Assembly (NCBI RefSeq): GCF_023343835.1
Contig: NC_064437.1
Coordinates: 50,356,972 to 50,420,971 of the forward strand
Direction: 5' to 3'
Length of the DNA stretch: 64,000 nucleotides
DNA from: Lagopus muta
Taxonomy: Eukaryota > Chordata > Aves > Galliformes > Phasianidae
Position numbers and translations under genes: made by a program. Below, piece by piece: positions 28,601 through 35,146 of the stretch. Within the stretch, counting starts at the first letter, position 1; each line of letters begins with the position of its first letter. The notes beneath the pieces were generated by a model. The model saw nothing but the letters and a program-made list of their open reading frames with translations, searched no databases and was not told the DNA's origin.

Positions 28601-31600
28601 GTTTGTAGGCTCCCTTTTGGTATTGAATGGCTGCAATGAGGTCACCCCGCAGCCGCCTTTTCTCCAGGCTGAACAAGCCCAGCTTTCTCAGCCTGTCTTC
28701 ATACCAGTGTCTTACCAGGTATGCTTCAGTGTGCTAGCTGATGAGCTGTTGTGCCAATGCAGGTTTGCCATTATGCTTTTAAATGTATTTCAAATAAAAA
28801 TTTCTATATTGACATCTCTCTGGATGTTTTTTGATTGAAGACGTACATATCTATAGTACTCTTTTAAAAAGCAGAACAAAAAGCTTTTTCCTAACAGTAT
28901 GCTGGAACAATTTCTTCAGGAAATGCTTATAGAGAATGTGATAAAGATTTTCAAGTGTTTTGGCAACGTGCCTCGTTTGACCATTTTAACTGTTATTTAA
29001 ACACAATTTTGTAATAGTGTTTAAAATAACAGCAGTCCAAAAAAAAATTTAGATAACTTCCATTCCTTCAGTTTCTTTGCCGTGTTTTAGAGTATGCTCA
29101 GTAAAAATTGTAAATATCTAAGTTTTTTAAAATGTTAACCATGATAAATATGTGTGGATTTTGCCCTTAATATTTGACACGTATAGCTTATGGGCCTTGC
29201 TGTCTATAATAGCATCACCTTGGATATTCGTTTCCCGCCTTGTTGTTACAAGAAATTGTTGAGTCCTCCTATTGTTCCCTGTGATCATAACACACTTGTG
29301 GGCATCTGTGACATCACATTAGATGACCTATTTCAGATCATGCCTGTAAGTATTAAGCCTTAGAGGATAAATTACCTGTTTAGAACCTGTTCTATTTTTA
29401 ATAAATGCTTGAATTATAAGCTGTTTCAGAATGACTCTTATTTTTCTCACCAACTGATATAATCACAGAATCACAGAATGGCCAGGGTTGGAAGGGACCT
29501 CAAGGATCATGAATCTCCAACCCCCCTGCTACATGCAGGGCCACCAGCCTCCACTTTTAATACTAGACCAGGCTGCCCAGAGCCCCATCCCGTCTGGCCT
29601 TGAACACCTCCAGAGACGGGGCATTCACAGCCTCTCTGGGCAGCCTATTCCAGCACCGCACCACACTCTCTGTAAAGAATTTCCCCCTGACATCCAACCT
29701 AAATCTTTCCTCCCTCAACTTAAGACCATTTCTCCTCGTCTTGCAGTTATCAACCATTTCAAAGACTTGATTCCTTTCCTGTTTGTAGGCTCCCTTTTGG
29801 TATTGAATGGCTGCAGTAAGGTCATCCCGCAGCCTTCTTTTCTCCAGGCTGAACAAGCCCAGCTCCCTCAGCCTGTCTTCATAGGGAGGTGCTCCACTCC
29901 CCTGATCATTTTCATGGTCCTCCTCTGGACCCTCTCCAACAGCTCCCTGTCTTTTTTGTACTGGGAGCTCCACACTTGGATGCAGTACTCCAGATGGGGC
30001 CTCTCAAGAGCGGAGTAGAGGGGGACAATCACCTTCCTGTCCCTGCTGGCCACCCCTCTTTTGATGGAGCCCAGGATACCATTTGCCTTCTGAGCCACAA
30101 GGGCACACTGCTGGCTCATGTTAAGTTTTTCATCTGTCAAGACCCCCAGGTCCTTCTCCACAGGGCTGCTCTCAAGGACTGCTCCTTCCAGTCTGTATGA
30201 ATGCCTGGGATTCCTCTGGCCCAAGTGCAAAACTCTGCACTTTGCCGTGTTGAACCACATCAGGTTCACCCGGGCCCACCTTTCTAGCCTCTCGAGGTCC
30301 CTCTGAGTGGCATTCCTTCCTTCAACCGTGTCAACCACACCACTCAGCTTGGTGTCATCAGCAAACTTGCTGAGGGTGCAGCAAGTCTCTCTTTTTTCTG
30401 TTGAAAATGTAACTTCTCCATGTTTTCTTGCAGAGCAGAACTTATGTAGGTTTGCTTAAGTTAGAATAACAAAATTTGATATGTCATTTTTGACACCTTT
30501 TCCATGATAAAAGGCAAATGTTAAGTTCATATGAAATTCAGTAACAAAAAAAAACCAAACTCTTCTAAGTACTCTGATTAAGCATTTTTGTTTTTGTTGT
30601 TTTTCTACATTCTTATTTTGAATATACAGCTTTTTCCAAGGTAGTTTATAGAGAGTAATTTTGGCATGTGCTTGCAAGTATGTCAATTTTGCTCTGTGGG
30701 TTTGCTAAAGAGCTTGTACTTGTATTGTAGGAATTAGCCCATGGACTGAGTGAACTTCTGTCCTATGAAGGCAATGTTGAAGAGGATTTTTACTCCACCT
30801 TTCAGGTCATTAAGTACTCAACTATAAGTGATTCTCAAACTAGTTCATTAATTTTACCAATGTTTCTGCAGTGGAGTGGTCTATTACTATATGGTTGTTT
30901 TTTTGTAATACACCTACATGAGCATTAAAGTTTGCTTCAAGAACCAGTCTAGTGCTTGGGGCACGTAGCGGCTGGCTTCATTATGGAGCTTGAAGCTGTT
31001 GTTCCCTGACAGTGTAAGTGGACCTGAGCACTGACTGCCGGGCACCTGTGCCCAACTACTGGTACCATTACAGCCCTTTGCTTGCTCTGACATTGACTTT
31101 GCAGTCAGTGATCTGCTTTTGGAATTTGTATGCAAAACAATCCCTTTTCTGACTAACTCTGGTGGTAGACAGAATTTACTCCTGTTAATTTATATGCTTT
31201 TTCCAGGAAATCTCACAGCTTATACTTGCTTGTTCAAGTTATAATAGTTTTGCTAGACTTGTGTATCTAAGAAATGAGTGTATTTCTATTCAATCAAGAA
31301 AGGCTTTTTCAGTTATTCTTTGTTTTAGCATGCATGTTATGTAGCAAAATTTCATGCTGGTTTAGGAACTTGTGTTGGACTCGTATTGACTTTTTTTTGC
31401 CTCAGCTTTCTATTTCATTATTATGAAAGTATGTGAGAACTCTTGTAAAGTGGCTGTTTTTGAGTTCCTAGAGAGCTACAGTGGAAGAAACACCTTCTTA
31501 ATTATATTTGATATTCCTAAATTGTTCTTAGAAATGTATTCTTTTAAACTTTGGTTTTGAATCCACAGCTTGCAGTTTGGTAGGTCACTGTTTAGCAGCG

Positions 31601-34600
31601 ACATTTTTTCTGCTTTGTAAATGGGATTTCTTAAGCACTTTGTTGAAAACTGTATTATTTAACTGGAAAAAAAAAAATTGACAGGATTAAAACGTTCTTA
31701 AGAGAGAGAAGAAAGACATAGAGTTATGAATACAAGCTTTGTAATTTGCAAGTATTTGAACGCTTAAAGTACTGAAGTTCAGTTTTCTCTTTCTCCAGGT
31801 TTTTCAGGAAGAATTTGGTGTTATAAAATCTTACAACCTAAAGCCAAATGGAGATAAAATTCCTGTCACAAATCAAAATAGGAAAGGTACTTCAATACAT
31901 GTTAGCTGCACGCATTTGACAGTATTAAGTTTATCAATTTTTCACTTATTATAAGCATTCGTTTTGCTTAACAAAGTATGGAAAAAATTCCTGTAGTCTT
32001 TTGTGGTATGCCTAACAACTTAGTAGTATATAAAACAAAAGACATTCATTTTTAAAATTCAGTACAATTTTGAAGAGCACTGCAAATGGCTATTTCAATG
32101 ATTACAATCTAACAAAGTACATTATTTTTTCTCTTTTTTAGAGTACGTGCAACTTTATGTTGATTTTCTTCTGAACAAATCAATCTACAAACAATTTGCA
32201 GCTTTCTATTATGGATTTCATAGCGTCTGTGCTTCGTATGCATTACTGGTAAGAATGAAAGAAGATATCATTTCTGCTTCAAATATGTGATCATGACCTG
32301 AATTGTGTAACGTAGTAGCTCAGCTGGATGGCTTTAGGATTCGTAAAGAATCTTAGTCAATGGGTATAGTTGAAAAGGAGAATTAAGTTGGCAATCAGCT
32401 GATAACTGCTTTTCATAGAATACTACAGATAAATAAAGCTCCATATTATGTTGATCAGATTCACAGACAATTCAAAGGCTGCCGTGTGTGTCTACAGAAC
32501 TTGTCTGCACTTACTACAGTTGTGAGCAATAGAGCAAGCATGTCTGTTTGTCCTGACTTCTCTGAAAATCACGTTATTATTTGCAGAAAGAACTTTCAAT
32601 GAGATTGAGATTAAATATTCTTGTTTATTCAGTCGTATTTGGCTTTTGGAATTTTTTTTGGTTTTGTATTTTACGTTGTTCCTTCTGAAGTAAGGAGAAA
32701 GAAGAGGACTTACAATTTTCATGAGAATTTCCACATTCCTAGGAAGCTAAACAAGTATGGCAGACTTTCAGTAAAGTGAAACGTAACTTACTGCAGGGAA
32801 GTTTCAGGAAAGAATGATAATAATCCATTGAAGTGCAATGAATTATTTTCAGGCATTTAAAAGATGATAAAGTAAATGAATGAGAAATAGGTTCTGCTGT
32901 GGTAAGACTAGTGATTGCAGACCACGATTTATGATTACGTGCTTTGCACAGCAGTAAGTACAACTAAGAGTAAATTCTGTCAGCTGCTTCTAATTACATC
33001 AGGATATTCAATGCAAGTGTAATGGAGATTGTTTAAAAAAAAATAAAAATCAAGATTCTCTTTCTGAATTCCAGATGTAAAACTTTATTTTCTTCATGAT
33101 CTCATTGAAATCTAATCAGAAGACAAGTTATTACAATGAATGTAAGAATGAAAAGGAAGAGAAGAACAAAAGGAATATACTAAAATTTGTTATCCATTAA
33201 TTTCATTTTGTACTGCATACCATAATAAAAGATTCCTCCAATTTATACTGAAGCTTTTTTTTCTATAAAAATAATATGTATACATTTAACTTATAAATTG
33301 TATTGAATAATAATCTTTTAATTTTTCAATCAGGCAAGAAAGTTGATCTGATTCTAGAAGCATTATTTCTCATTTGTAATGGAAATAAAGTATTTTATAC
33401 TTTAATTCTGGCAGCTGCTTCGTCCCGAAGAAGTTGAAATTCTTGTGTGTGGCAGTCCTGAGCTGGATATGTCTGCTTTACAGCGAAGTACCCAATATGA
33501 GGGCTACCAGAAAACTGATGTTACTATACGGTAAGCTTAATGGTTTTTTCTTTCTAAACTTTGAAATCAGCATAGCATGTAGGCTGTTGGAATAATCTTC
33601 TTGTGTGATCTGAGAGTGGATCAGAAATGTTAGAAAGGAACTTTTAAAATGATGTAATTAGTTGAAAACGAAGATATGAGGTTGTTTGTTTAAACTTAAA
33701 ATCCCTGAAAATGAAACCTGAGTCTTTAATTTTGTTATTCAGTCCTATAAAGAAATTTCTCATTCAATTTTATTATTCATCAATTCTACTTCATACTAAG
33801 CAGTTTTATTTAGTTCTTCAATAGAATAGATTTGGGCATCGTTTGCCAATACATTACTATGAAATTAATGAAACTTTGTGCCTTTCAAGTCTTTGGGAAA
33901 TTTTTTAACCTTGAATACTAGGGTAATATTAATATCCTATATATTACATTAAATAATTTCTAATGAGTGTCAATGCTTTTTGTTGTATTATATCCTAACA
34001 TGTCTTTGTCAGGATGTTGCACCATAAACCATTTTCTTCTCCTGCATCTGAGCACAGATACTTCTGGGATGTTGTACTTGGATTTTCTCTTGACCTTCAA
34101 AAAAAGTTACTGCATTTTGCTACAGGAAGTGATAGAGTACCTGTGGGAGGTATGGCTGATTTGAATTTCAAGATTTCAAAGAGTGAAACATCCACTAATT
34201 GGTAAGTAGTCTTCTGCTGTTGGTGGGTTTTTTTTTTTTCAATTTTTTCTTTTTGAATTATATCCTGTGAGTCCTTATTGCTTTTGAATGTCTTCTTAAA
34301 GAAGAGCAAACTAATGCACAATGTTCATTAATTTATCTTCAAACTATTATTAAATTCATTTTTTAGAATTTAGAATTAGATTGCATAAATCTATTATGTT
34401 AGATTCAACTTTTTAGTCAGCGTTTACATTTGAGATCTGGAATTCAAAGAAACTGTTTAATTAGTCCTTACTGACAACATTCAGATCTCAACTTTCAGAA
34501 GACACTTGCAACTTAGAATGCTGCTGTCTAATACCACAACTTGTGAACTGTTCTTTTTCCAGGGCTTCTCTCAGCTCCTCGGTGCTCATCCCAGAGACAT

Positions 34601-35146
34601 ATGTCTGTGAGGATGCCTTTTACCTAACAAAACTTTCTGATTTCTGTCCTTAGAGTAACTGTGTTTCATCTAGCTCTATTTATACCAACTCTGCGTCCAA
34701 GCTTCCTCCCTCATGTTGTGAATTCTGATTATACTCAGATTTTGTATAGTGAAGAACGAATTTTCAAGTCATATGGCTACTTGGACTCTGAAAAACTTGG
34801 ATAAATATGTTTACAATTTTTATTGTTTTTTTTAAAGAGGCAGGGAAAGAAAGTTGGGAAAGAAGAAGCAGGCAAATTTCATCCAAATACTCGAGGTGCA
34901 TACAAGTAGTGCAATTTGTGATGTTTCTTACTTAAATATTGTTTAAATAAAAATATGCTGGCAGATGACAGTGCCCTGCTTTTGTTGTGTTATTAAATAA
35001 GACATGGATTTTGTTTTTCTTTTAGGTTGCCTGTGGCCCATACCTGTTTCAACCAGCTTTGTCTCCCTCCTTACAAGAACAAGAAAGAGTTGAAGCAGAA
35101 GTTGATCATTGGAATTTCAAATGCAGAAGGTTTTGGCCTAGAATAA
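1487..35146 (+). CDS. HECTD2: HECTD2, HECT-domain E3 ubiquitin ligase, 21 coding exons, 796 aa
   Basis: A probable E3 ubiquitin-protein ligase: it takes ubiquitin from an E2 onto a cysteine and passes it to a substrate. In mammals HECTD2 is reported to drive degradation of PIAS1 and has been linked to inflammation and to prion incubation time; those roles are assumed, not seen, here. I assembled 21 exons (2391 coding nt with stop) with consistent phases and no frameshift or internal stop. The protein has an acidic N-terminus (about residues 35-52), a poorly conserved linker to about 150, a conserved middle region (about 150-430), and a HECT domain (about 434-796). Motifs include [14 protein letters not shown] (471-484), the N-lobe segment [19 protein letters not shown], and catalytic Cys764 in [14 protein letters not shown], 32 residues from the C-terminus as in the mammalian protein. 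The start at 1487 is the first ATG after an in-frame stop at 1193 and has G at -3. At 796 residues it is about 20 longer than the human protein as I recall it, apparently from the N-terminus. Confidence 0.97.
1685..6411 (+). other. HECTD2: HECTD2 intron 1 (4.7 kb)
   Basis: A large first intron. Its first 100 bases are the end of the CpG island; the rest is AT-rich. Open frames near 2703-3128, 3430-3663 and 3756-4096 have no splice context or domain similarity that I can see. I recognise no CR1, LTR or DNA transposon in it. The acceptor is the CAG-type AG at 6410-6411. Confidence 0.7.
6412..6541 (+). CDS. HECTD2: HECTD2 coding exon 2 (residues 67-109, plus 1 nt)
   Basis: Encodes [20 protein letters not shown] and onward to IKN, colinear with the mammalian segment GLDRGAKGQISTFSSFIS. 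It has 130 nt and leaves one base (G) to complete Val110 in exon 3. Donor GTAAGA is at 6542. An open frame over the same bases starting at 6365 is out of register and is a shadow. This is one of the less conserved exons, so the call rests on both splice sites, phase and the partial match. Confidence 0.93.
6542..11575 (+). other. HECTD2: HECTD2 intron 2 (5.0 kb)
   Basis: The largest intron. It contains the LTR relic at 9512-10291 and several poly(A)/poly(T) runs, including an A-rich stretch near 9203-9245. The frame at 8146-8469 (107 codons) is AT-rich and unrecognised. The acceptor follows a long T tract at 11556-11567. Apart from the LTR relic I see no gene or other repeat. Confidence 0.7.
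9512..10291 (-). mobile_element. Degenerate solo LTR of an avian endogenous retrovirus
   Basis: The segment starts TGGTTTGACCTTGGCTGA on the + strand and ends GCCACGTAAACCCCGTACA, and internal pieces (CTTGTGGGTCGAGGTCAAGG, the Pro/Leu-coding CT-rich stretch near 9725-9780, TTTTCACAGAAGC near 10227) match an avian long terminal repeat pattern that I recall from bird genomes. In that family the promoter reads on the opposite strand, so I place it on minus. No gag, pol or env sequence lies next to it, so it would be a solo LTR left by recombination. Edges are diverged and I see no clear target duplication. Overlapping open frames at 9456-10338 on both strands are by-products of its GC-rich content. 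The exact family is unverified. Confidence 0.6.
11576..11714 (+). CDS. HECTD2: HECTD2 coding exon 3 (residues 110-155, plus 2 nt)
   Basis: Encodes [20 protein letters not shown] through KTVKDF, matching the mammalian [20 protein letters not shown]...KTVKDFQ. It leaves CA to complete Gln156 in the next exon. Donor GTAAGT follows at 11715. Intron 3 (11715-13883) holds a 12-bp perfect inverted repeat at 12644-12670 and A/T runs but nothing else recognised. Confidence 0.96.
12644..12670. repeat. Perfect 12-bp inverted repeat in intron 3
   Basis: TTAACTAATACA is followed by ATC and then its exact reverse complement. The motif ACTAATACAATC recurs just downstream near 12678-12689. It could form a hairpin in RNA or a cruciform in DNA, but such AT-rich palindromes are common by chance or templated mutation. 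Confidence 0.75.
13884..13986 (+). CDS. HECTD2: HECTD2 coding exon 4 (residues 156-190)
   Basis: Encodes (Q)[19 protein letters not shown] through NAAFK, matching mammalian [20 protein letters not shown]. Acceptor TAG at 13881-13883, donor GTGGAA at 13987, phase 0 at the end. Intron 4 (13987-14713, 727 bp) holds nothing recognised. Confidence 0.97.
14714..14803 (+). CDS. HECTD2: HECTD2 coding exon 5 (residues 191-220)
   Basis: Thirty codons, phase 0 on both sides, encoding [20 protein letters not shown] through ALLNT; matches the mammalian [20 protein letters not shown]. Acceptor CAG, donor GTAAGT. Intron 5 (14804-15351) contains an antisense open frame (14892-15206) with no recognised content. 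Confidence 0.97.
15352..15416 (+). CDS. HECTD2: HECTD2 coding exon 6 (residues 221-241, plus 2 nt)
   Basis: Encodes [20 protein letters not shown] plus K, leaving GG for Gly242. The acceptor is preceded by a strong T-rich tract. Donor GTAAAT. Intron 6 (15417-16487) contains a (TA)n run at 16441-16460, only 27 bases before exon 7, and no gene or transposon I recognise. Confidence 0.97.
16441..16461. repeat. (TA)n microsatellite in intron 6
   Basis: About ten TA units ending 27 bases before the exon 7 acceptor, upstream of the short pyrimidine tract. Confidence 0.9.
16488..16533 (+). CDS. HECTD2: HECTD2 coding exon 7 (residues 242-257)
   Basis: A 46-nt microexon-like exon encoding (G)[15 protein letters not shown], matching mammalian [16 protein letters not shown]. 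Acceptor TAG, donor GTAAGA, ends in phase 0. Intron 7 (16534-17622) includes an open frame at 17014-17337 (107 codons) of no recognised content. Confidence 0.97.
17623..17732 (+). CDS. HECTD2: HECTD2 coding exon 8 (residues 258-293, plus 2 nt)
   Basis: Encodes [20 protein letters not shown] through LVHWSK, matching mammalian [20 protein letters not shown]. It ends in AA for Lys294. The donor is GTAAAA directly followed by a run of 19 A in all (17735-17753), so +5 is A rather than G. Intron 8 (17733-19116) is AT-rich with no repeat I recognise. Confidence 0.96.
17735..17753. repeat. A19 homopolymer at the exon 8 donor
   Basis: Nineteen consecutive A begin at intron position +3 of the exon 8 splice donor. 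Length polymorphism is likely. Confidence 0.95.
19117..19265 (+). CDS. HECTD2: HECTD2 coding exon 9 (residues 294-343, plus 1 nt)
   Basis: Encodes (K)[19 protein letters not shown] then [12 protein letters not shown] and [14 protein letters not shown], close to the mammalian [22 protein letters not shown]. It leaves A to complete Asn344. Donor GTAGGT at 19266. Intron 9 (19266-21318) begins with a TG/TA-rich stretch and then an antisense CR1. Confidence 0.97.
19286..19342. repeat. TG/TA-rich simple repeat
   Basis: Irregular alternation of TGTG, TATG and TATA units just inside intron 9, ending at the CR1 fragment. Confidence 0.8.
19348..19850 (-). mobile_element. CR1 LINE fragment (ORF2 RT region), antisense in intron 9
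   Basis: On the minus strand the segment reads as the C-terminal half of CR1 reverse transcriptase: pieces like [20 protein letters not shown] correspond to the conserved [19 protein letters not shown] stretch seen in the intron 15 copy. It carries stops and frameshifts and lacks both ends, including the 3' UTR, so it cannot move. It lies about 80 bases after exon 9. Confidence 0.9.
20282..20357. other. Weak tRNA-like 76-nt segment, probably chance
   Basis: CCCTCA and TGAGGG at the ends can pair and GTTC/GAGC could form a D-stem, but no anticodon or T-stem pairing is convincing. Recorded only so the reader knows it was considered. Confidence 0.08.
21319..21442 (+). CDS. HECTD2: HECTD2 coding exon 10 (residues 344-384, plus 2 nt)
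   Basis: Encodes (N)[19 protein letters not shown] then [20 protein letters not shown] and H, matching mammalian [20 protein letters not shown]. Ends AG for Arg385; donor GTAAGG. Intron 10 (21443-23788) contains an (ATTT)n run and a sense CR1 3' end. Confidence 0.97.
22085..22107. repeat. (ATTT)n microsatellite in intron 10
   Basis: Five to six ATTT units. The two open frames crossing it (21973-22345) contain the matching Ile/Tyr/Leu/Phe repeat and are not genes. Confidence 0.9.
23225..23681 (+). mobile_element. CR1 LINE 3' end, sense in intron 10
   Basis: The segment reads, on the + strand, through the last part of CR1 ORF2 (GGAGACCTCATTGTGG, AGGGTGGTGACACTCTGGAA, GGAGGCATTCAAGGCCAGGT) and the 3' UTR, ending CCATTCTATGAATC. 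The ATTCTATG octamer is the hallmark of CR1 3' ends, which lack poly(A). It is 5'-truncated and ends about 107 bases before exon 11. This is the only CR1 in the gene that lies in the sense direction. Confidence 0.93.
23789..23885 (+). CDS. HECTD2: HECTD2 coding exon 11 (residues 385-417)
   Basis: Encodes (R)[19 protein letters not shown] then [13 protein letters not shown], nearly identical to the mammalian segment. Acceptor CAG at 23786-23788, donor GTAAGT at 23886, ends in phase 0. Intron 11 (23886-24779) holds no recognised feature. Confidence 0.97.
24780..24887 (+). CDS. HECTD2: HECTD2 coding exon 12 (residues 418-453), start of HECT domain
   Basis: Thirty-six codons, phase 0 on both sides: [20 protein letters not shown] then [16 protein letters not shown]. 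The [14 protein letters not shown] segment marks the start of the HECT N-lobe. Donor GTATCA is weak at +5 and +6. Intron 12 (24888-25394) is plain. Confidence 0.96.
25395..25527 (+). CDS. HECTD2: HECTD2 coding exon 13 (residues 454-497, plus 1 nt)
   Basis: Encodes [20 protein letters not shown] then [20 protein letters not shown] and [19 protein letters not shown] is the classic HECT N-lobe motif. Ends with G for Gly498; donor GTGAGT. Intron 13 (25528-27391) contains an A run near 25636-25652 and no recognised repeat. Confidence 0.98.
27392..27480 (+). CDS. HECTD2: HECTD2 coding exon 14 (residues 498-527)
   Basis: Encodes (G)[19 protein letters not shown] then [10 protein letters not shown], matching mammalian [20 protein letters not shown]. 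It ends in phase 0 with the donor GTATCCTTTT, which is the U12-type 5' splice-site consensus. Ala527 replaces the Ile that I recall at this position in the human protein, right at the junction. Confidence 0.96.
28236..28259. repeat. A24 homopolymer in intron 14, preceded by AATAAA
   Basis: AATAAA at 28209-28214 lies 21 bases before a run of 24 A, the layout of a retroposed polyadenylated RNA end. I do not recognise the upstream sequence and see no target duplication, so it may be a chance expansion. Confidence 0.85.
28435..28712 (-). mobile_element. CR1 LINE fragment, antisense in intron 14
   Basis: On the minus strand it reads the end of CR1 ORF2 (the [10 protein letters not shown] stretch is visible) and closely parallels part of the intron 15 copy (29630-29880). 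Both ends are missing; the 3' UTR with the octamer repeat is absent and replaced by unrelated sequence below 28435. It is a dead fragment. Open frames over 28265-28838 on both strands derive from it. Confidence 0.92.
29187..29345 (+). CDS. HECTD2: HECTD2 coding exon 15 (residues 528-580)
   Basis: Fifty-three codons, phase 0 on both sides: [20 protein letters not shown] then [20 protein letters not shown] and [28 protein letters not shown] is a conserved HECT N-lobe segment. The exon is too AT-balanced to start with ATG in a long frame, so it must be found by homology. Acceptor GTATAG closes the probable U12 intron; donor GTAAGT. Confidence 0.97.
29461..30380 (-). mobile_element. CR1 LINE, 920-bp 3' portion, antisense in intron 15
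   Basis: The 3' end sits at 29461 with two ATTCTGTG-type octamers (seen on + as ATCACAGAATCACAGAATGG). Reading minus, it runs through the CR1 3' UTR into the C-terminal part of ORF2 reverse transcriptase. A 156-codon open stretch (29868-30338) includes [20 protein letters not shown] and [20 protein letters not shown], the post-catalytic RT region. It is 5'-truncated just after the KLSG/DDT-region and lacks the RT active site. It is one of the better preserved copies here and begins 115 bases after exon 15. Confidence 0.95.
30731..30805 (+). CDS. HECTD2: HECTD2 coding exon 16 (residues 581-605)
   Basis: Twenty-five codons, phase 0 on both sides: [20 protein letters not shown] then YSTFQ, matching mammalian [20 protein letters not shown]. 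Acceptor TAG, donor GTCATT (weak). Intron 16 (30806-31798) holds only an A run near 31668-31677. Confidence 0.97.
31799..31886 (+). CDS. HECTD2: HECTD2 coding exon 17 (residues 606-634, plus 1 nt)
   Basis: Encodes [20 protein letters not shown] then IPVTNQNRK, matching the mammalian exon. Ends with G for Glu635. Donor GTACTT is weak. Intron 17 (31887-32141) is the shortest intron at 255 bp. Confidence 0.97.
32142..32248 (+). CDS. HECTD2: HECTD2 coding exon 18 (residues 635-670)
   Basis: Encodes (E)[19 protein letters not shown] then [16 protein letters not shown], a conserved HECT N-lobe part involved in E2 contact in related ligases. Acceptor TAG after a T tract, donor GTAAGA. Intron 18 (32249-33414) has antisense open frames of no recognised content. 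Confidence 0.97.
33415..33530 (+). CDS. HECTD2: HECTD2 coding exon 19 (residues 671-708, plus 2 nt)
   Basis: Encodes [20 protein letters not shown] then [18 protein letters not shown], matching mammalian [20 protein letters not shown]. Leaves CG for Arg709. Donor GTAAGC. Intron 19 (33531-34057) ends with two candidate AG acceptors in the same frame. Confidence 0.97.
34013..34057 (+). other. HECTD2: Possible in-frame 5' extension of exon 20 (alternative acceptor)
   Basis: An AG at 34011-34012 follows a good branch-like TCCTAAC (33993-33999) and a TGTCTTTGTC tract. Using it would add exactly 45 nt with no stop, inserting [14 protein letters not shown] plus one Arg. The mammalian protein, as I recall it, has no insert here, so the downstream acceptor at 34056-34057 is taken as the main one. 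Confidence 0.35.
34058..34201 (+). CDS. HECTD2: HECTD2 coding exon 20 (residues 709-756, plus 2 nt)
   Basis: Encodes (R)[19 protein letters not shown] then [20 protein letters not shown] and SKSETSTN. The FWDVV and [10 protein letters not shown] motifs are typical of the second half of HECT domains at the C-lobe. Acceptor CAG preceded by a CT-rich tract, donor GTAAGT. Intron 20 (34202-35025) holds no recognised feature. Confidence 0.97.
35026..35146 (+). CDS. HECTD2: HECTD2 coding exon 21 (residues 757-796), catalytic Cys764
   Basis: Encodes (W)[19 protein letters not shown] then [20 protein letters not shown] and a TAA stop. The ubiquitin-accepting cysteine is TGT at 35045-35047 (Cys764). 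The C-terminal ...GFGLE is the usual end of this family, with a hydrophobic residue near the end as HECT catalysis requires. The stop codon lies inside an AATAAA hexamer (35142-35147). Residue 757 is Trp (TG|G) where I recall Cys in the human protein. Confidence 0.98.

Larger units (their letters stand above)
27481..29186 (+). other. HECTD2: HECTD2 intron 14, probable U12-type intron
   Basis: The 5' end GTATCCTTTT is a perfect match to the minor-spliceosome donor consensus RTATCCTTT. Near the 3' end, CCTTAAT at 29165-29171 matches the core of the U12 branch-site consensus TTCCTTAAY, with the branch A at 29170, 16 bases before the intron end. There is no pyrimidine tract between branch site and the GTATAG acceptor, as expected for a U12 intron. 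The intron also holds an A24 run (28236-28259) and an antisense CR1 fragment. Confidence 0.88.

Noticed and set aside
29868-30338. 156-codon minus-strand frame in intron 15 as an antisense gene
   Set aside because: It reads as CR1 ORF2, and the element's 3' end with octamer repeats is at 29461.
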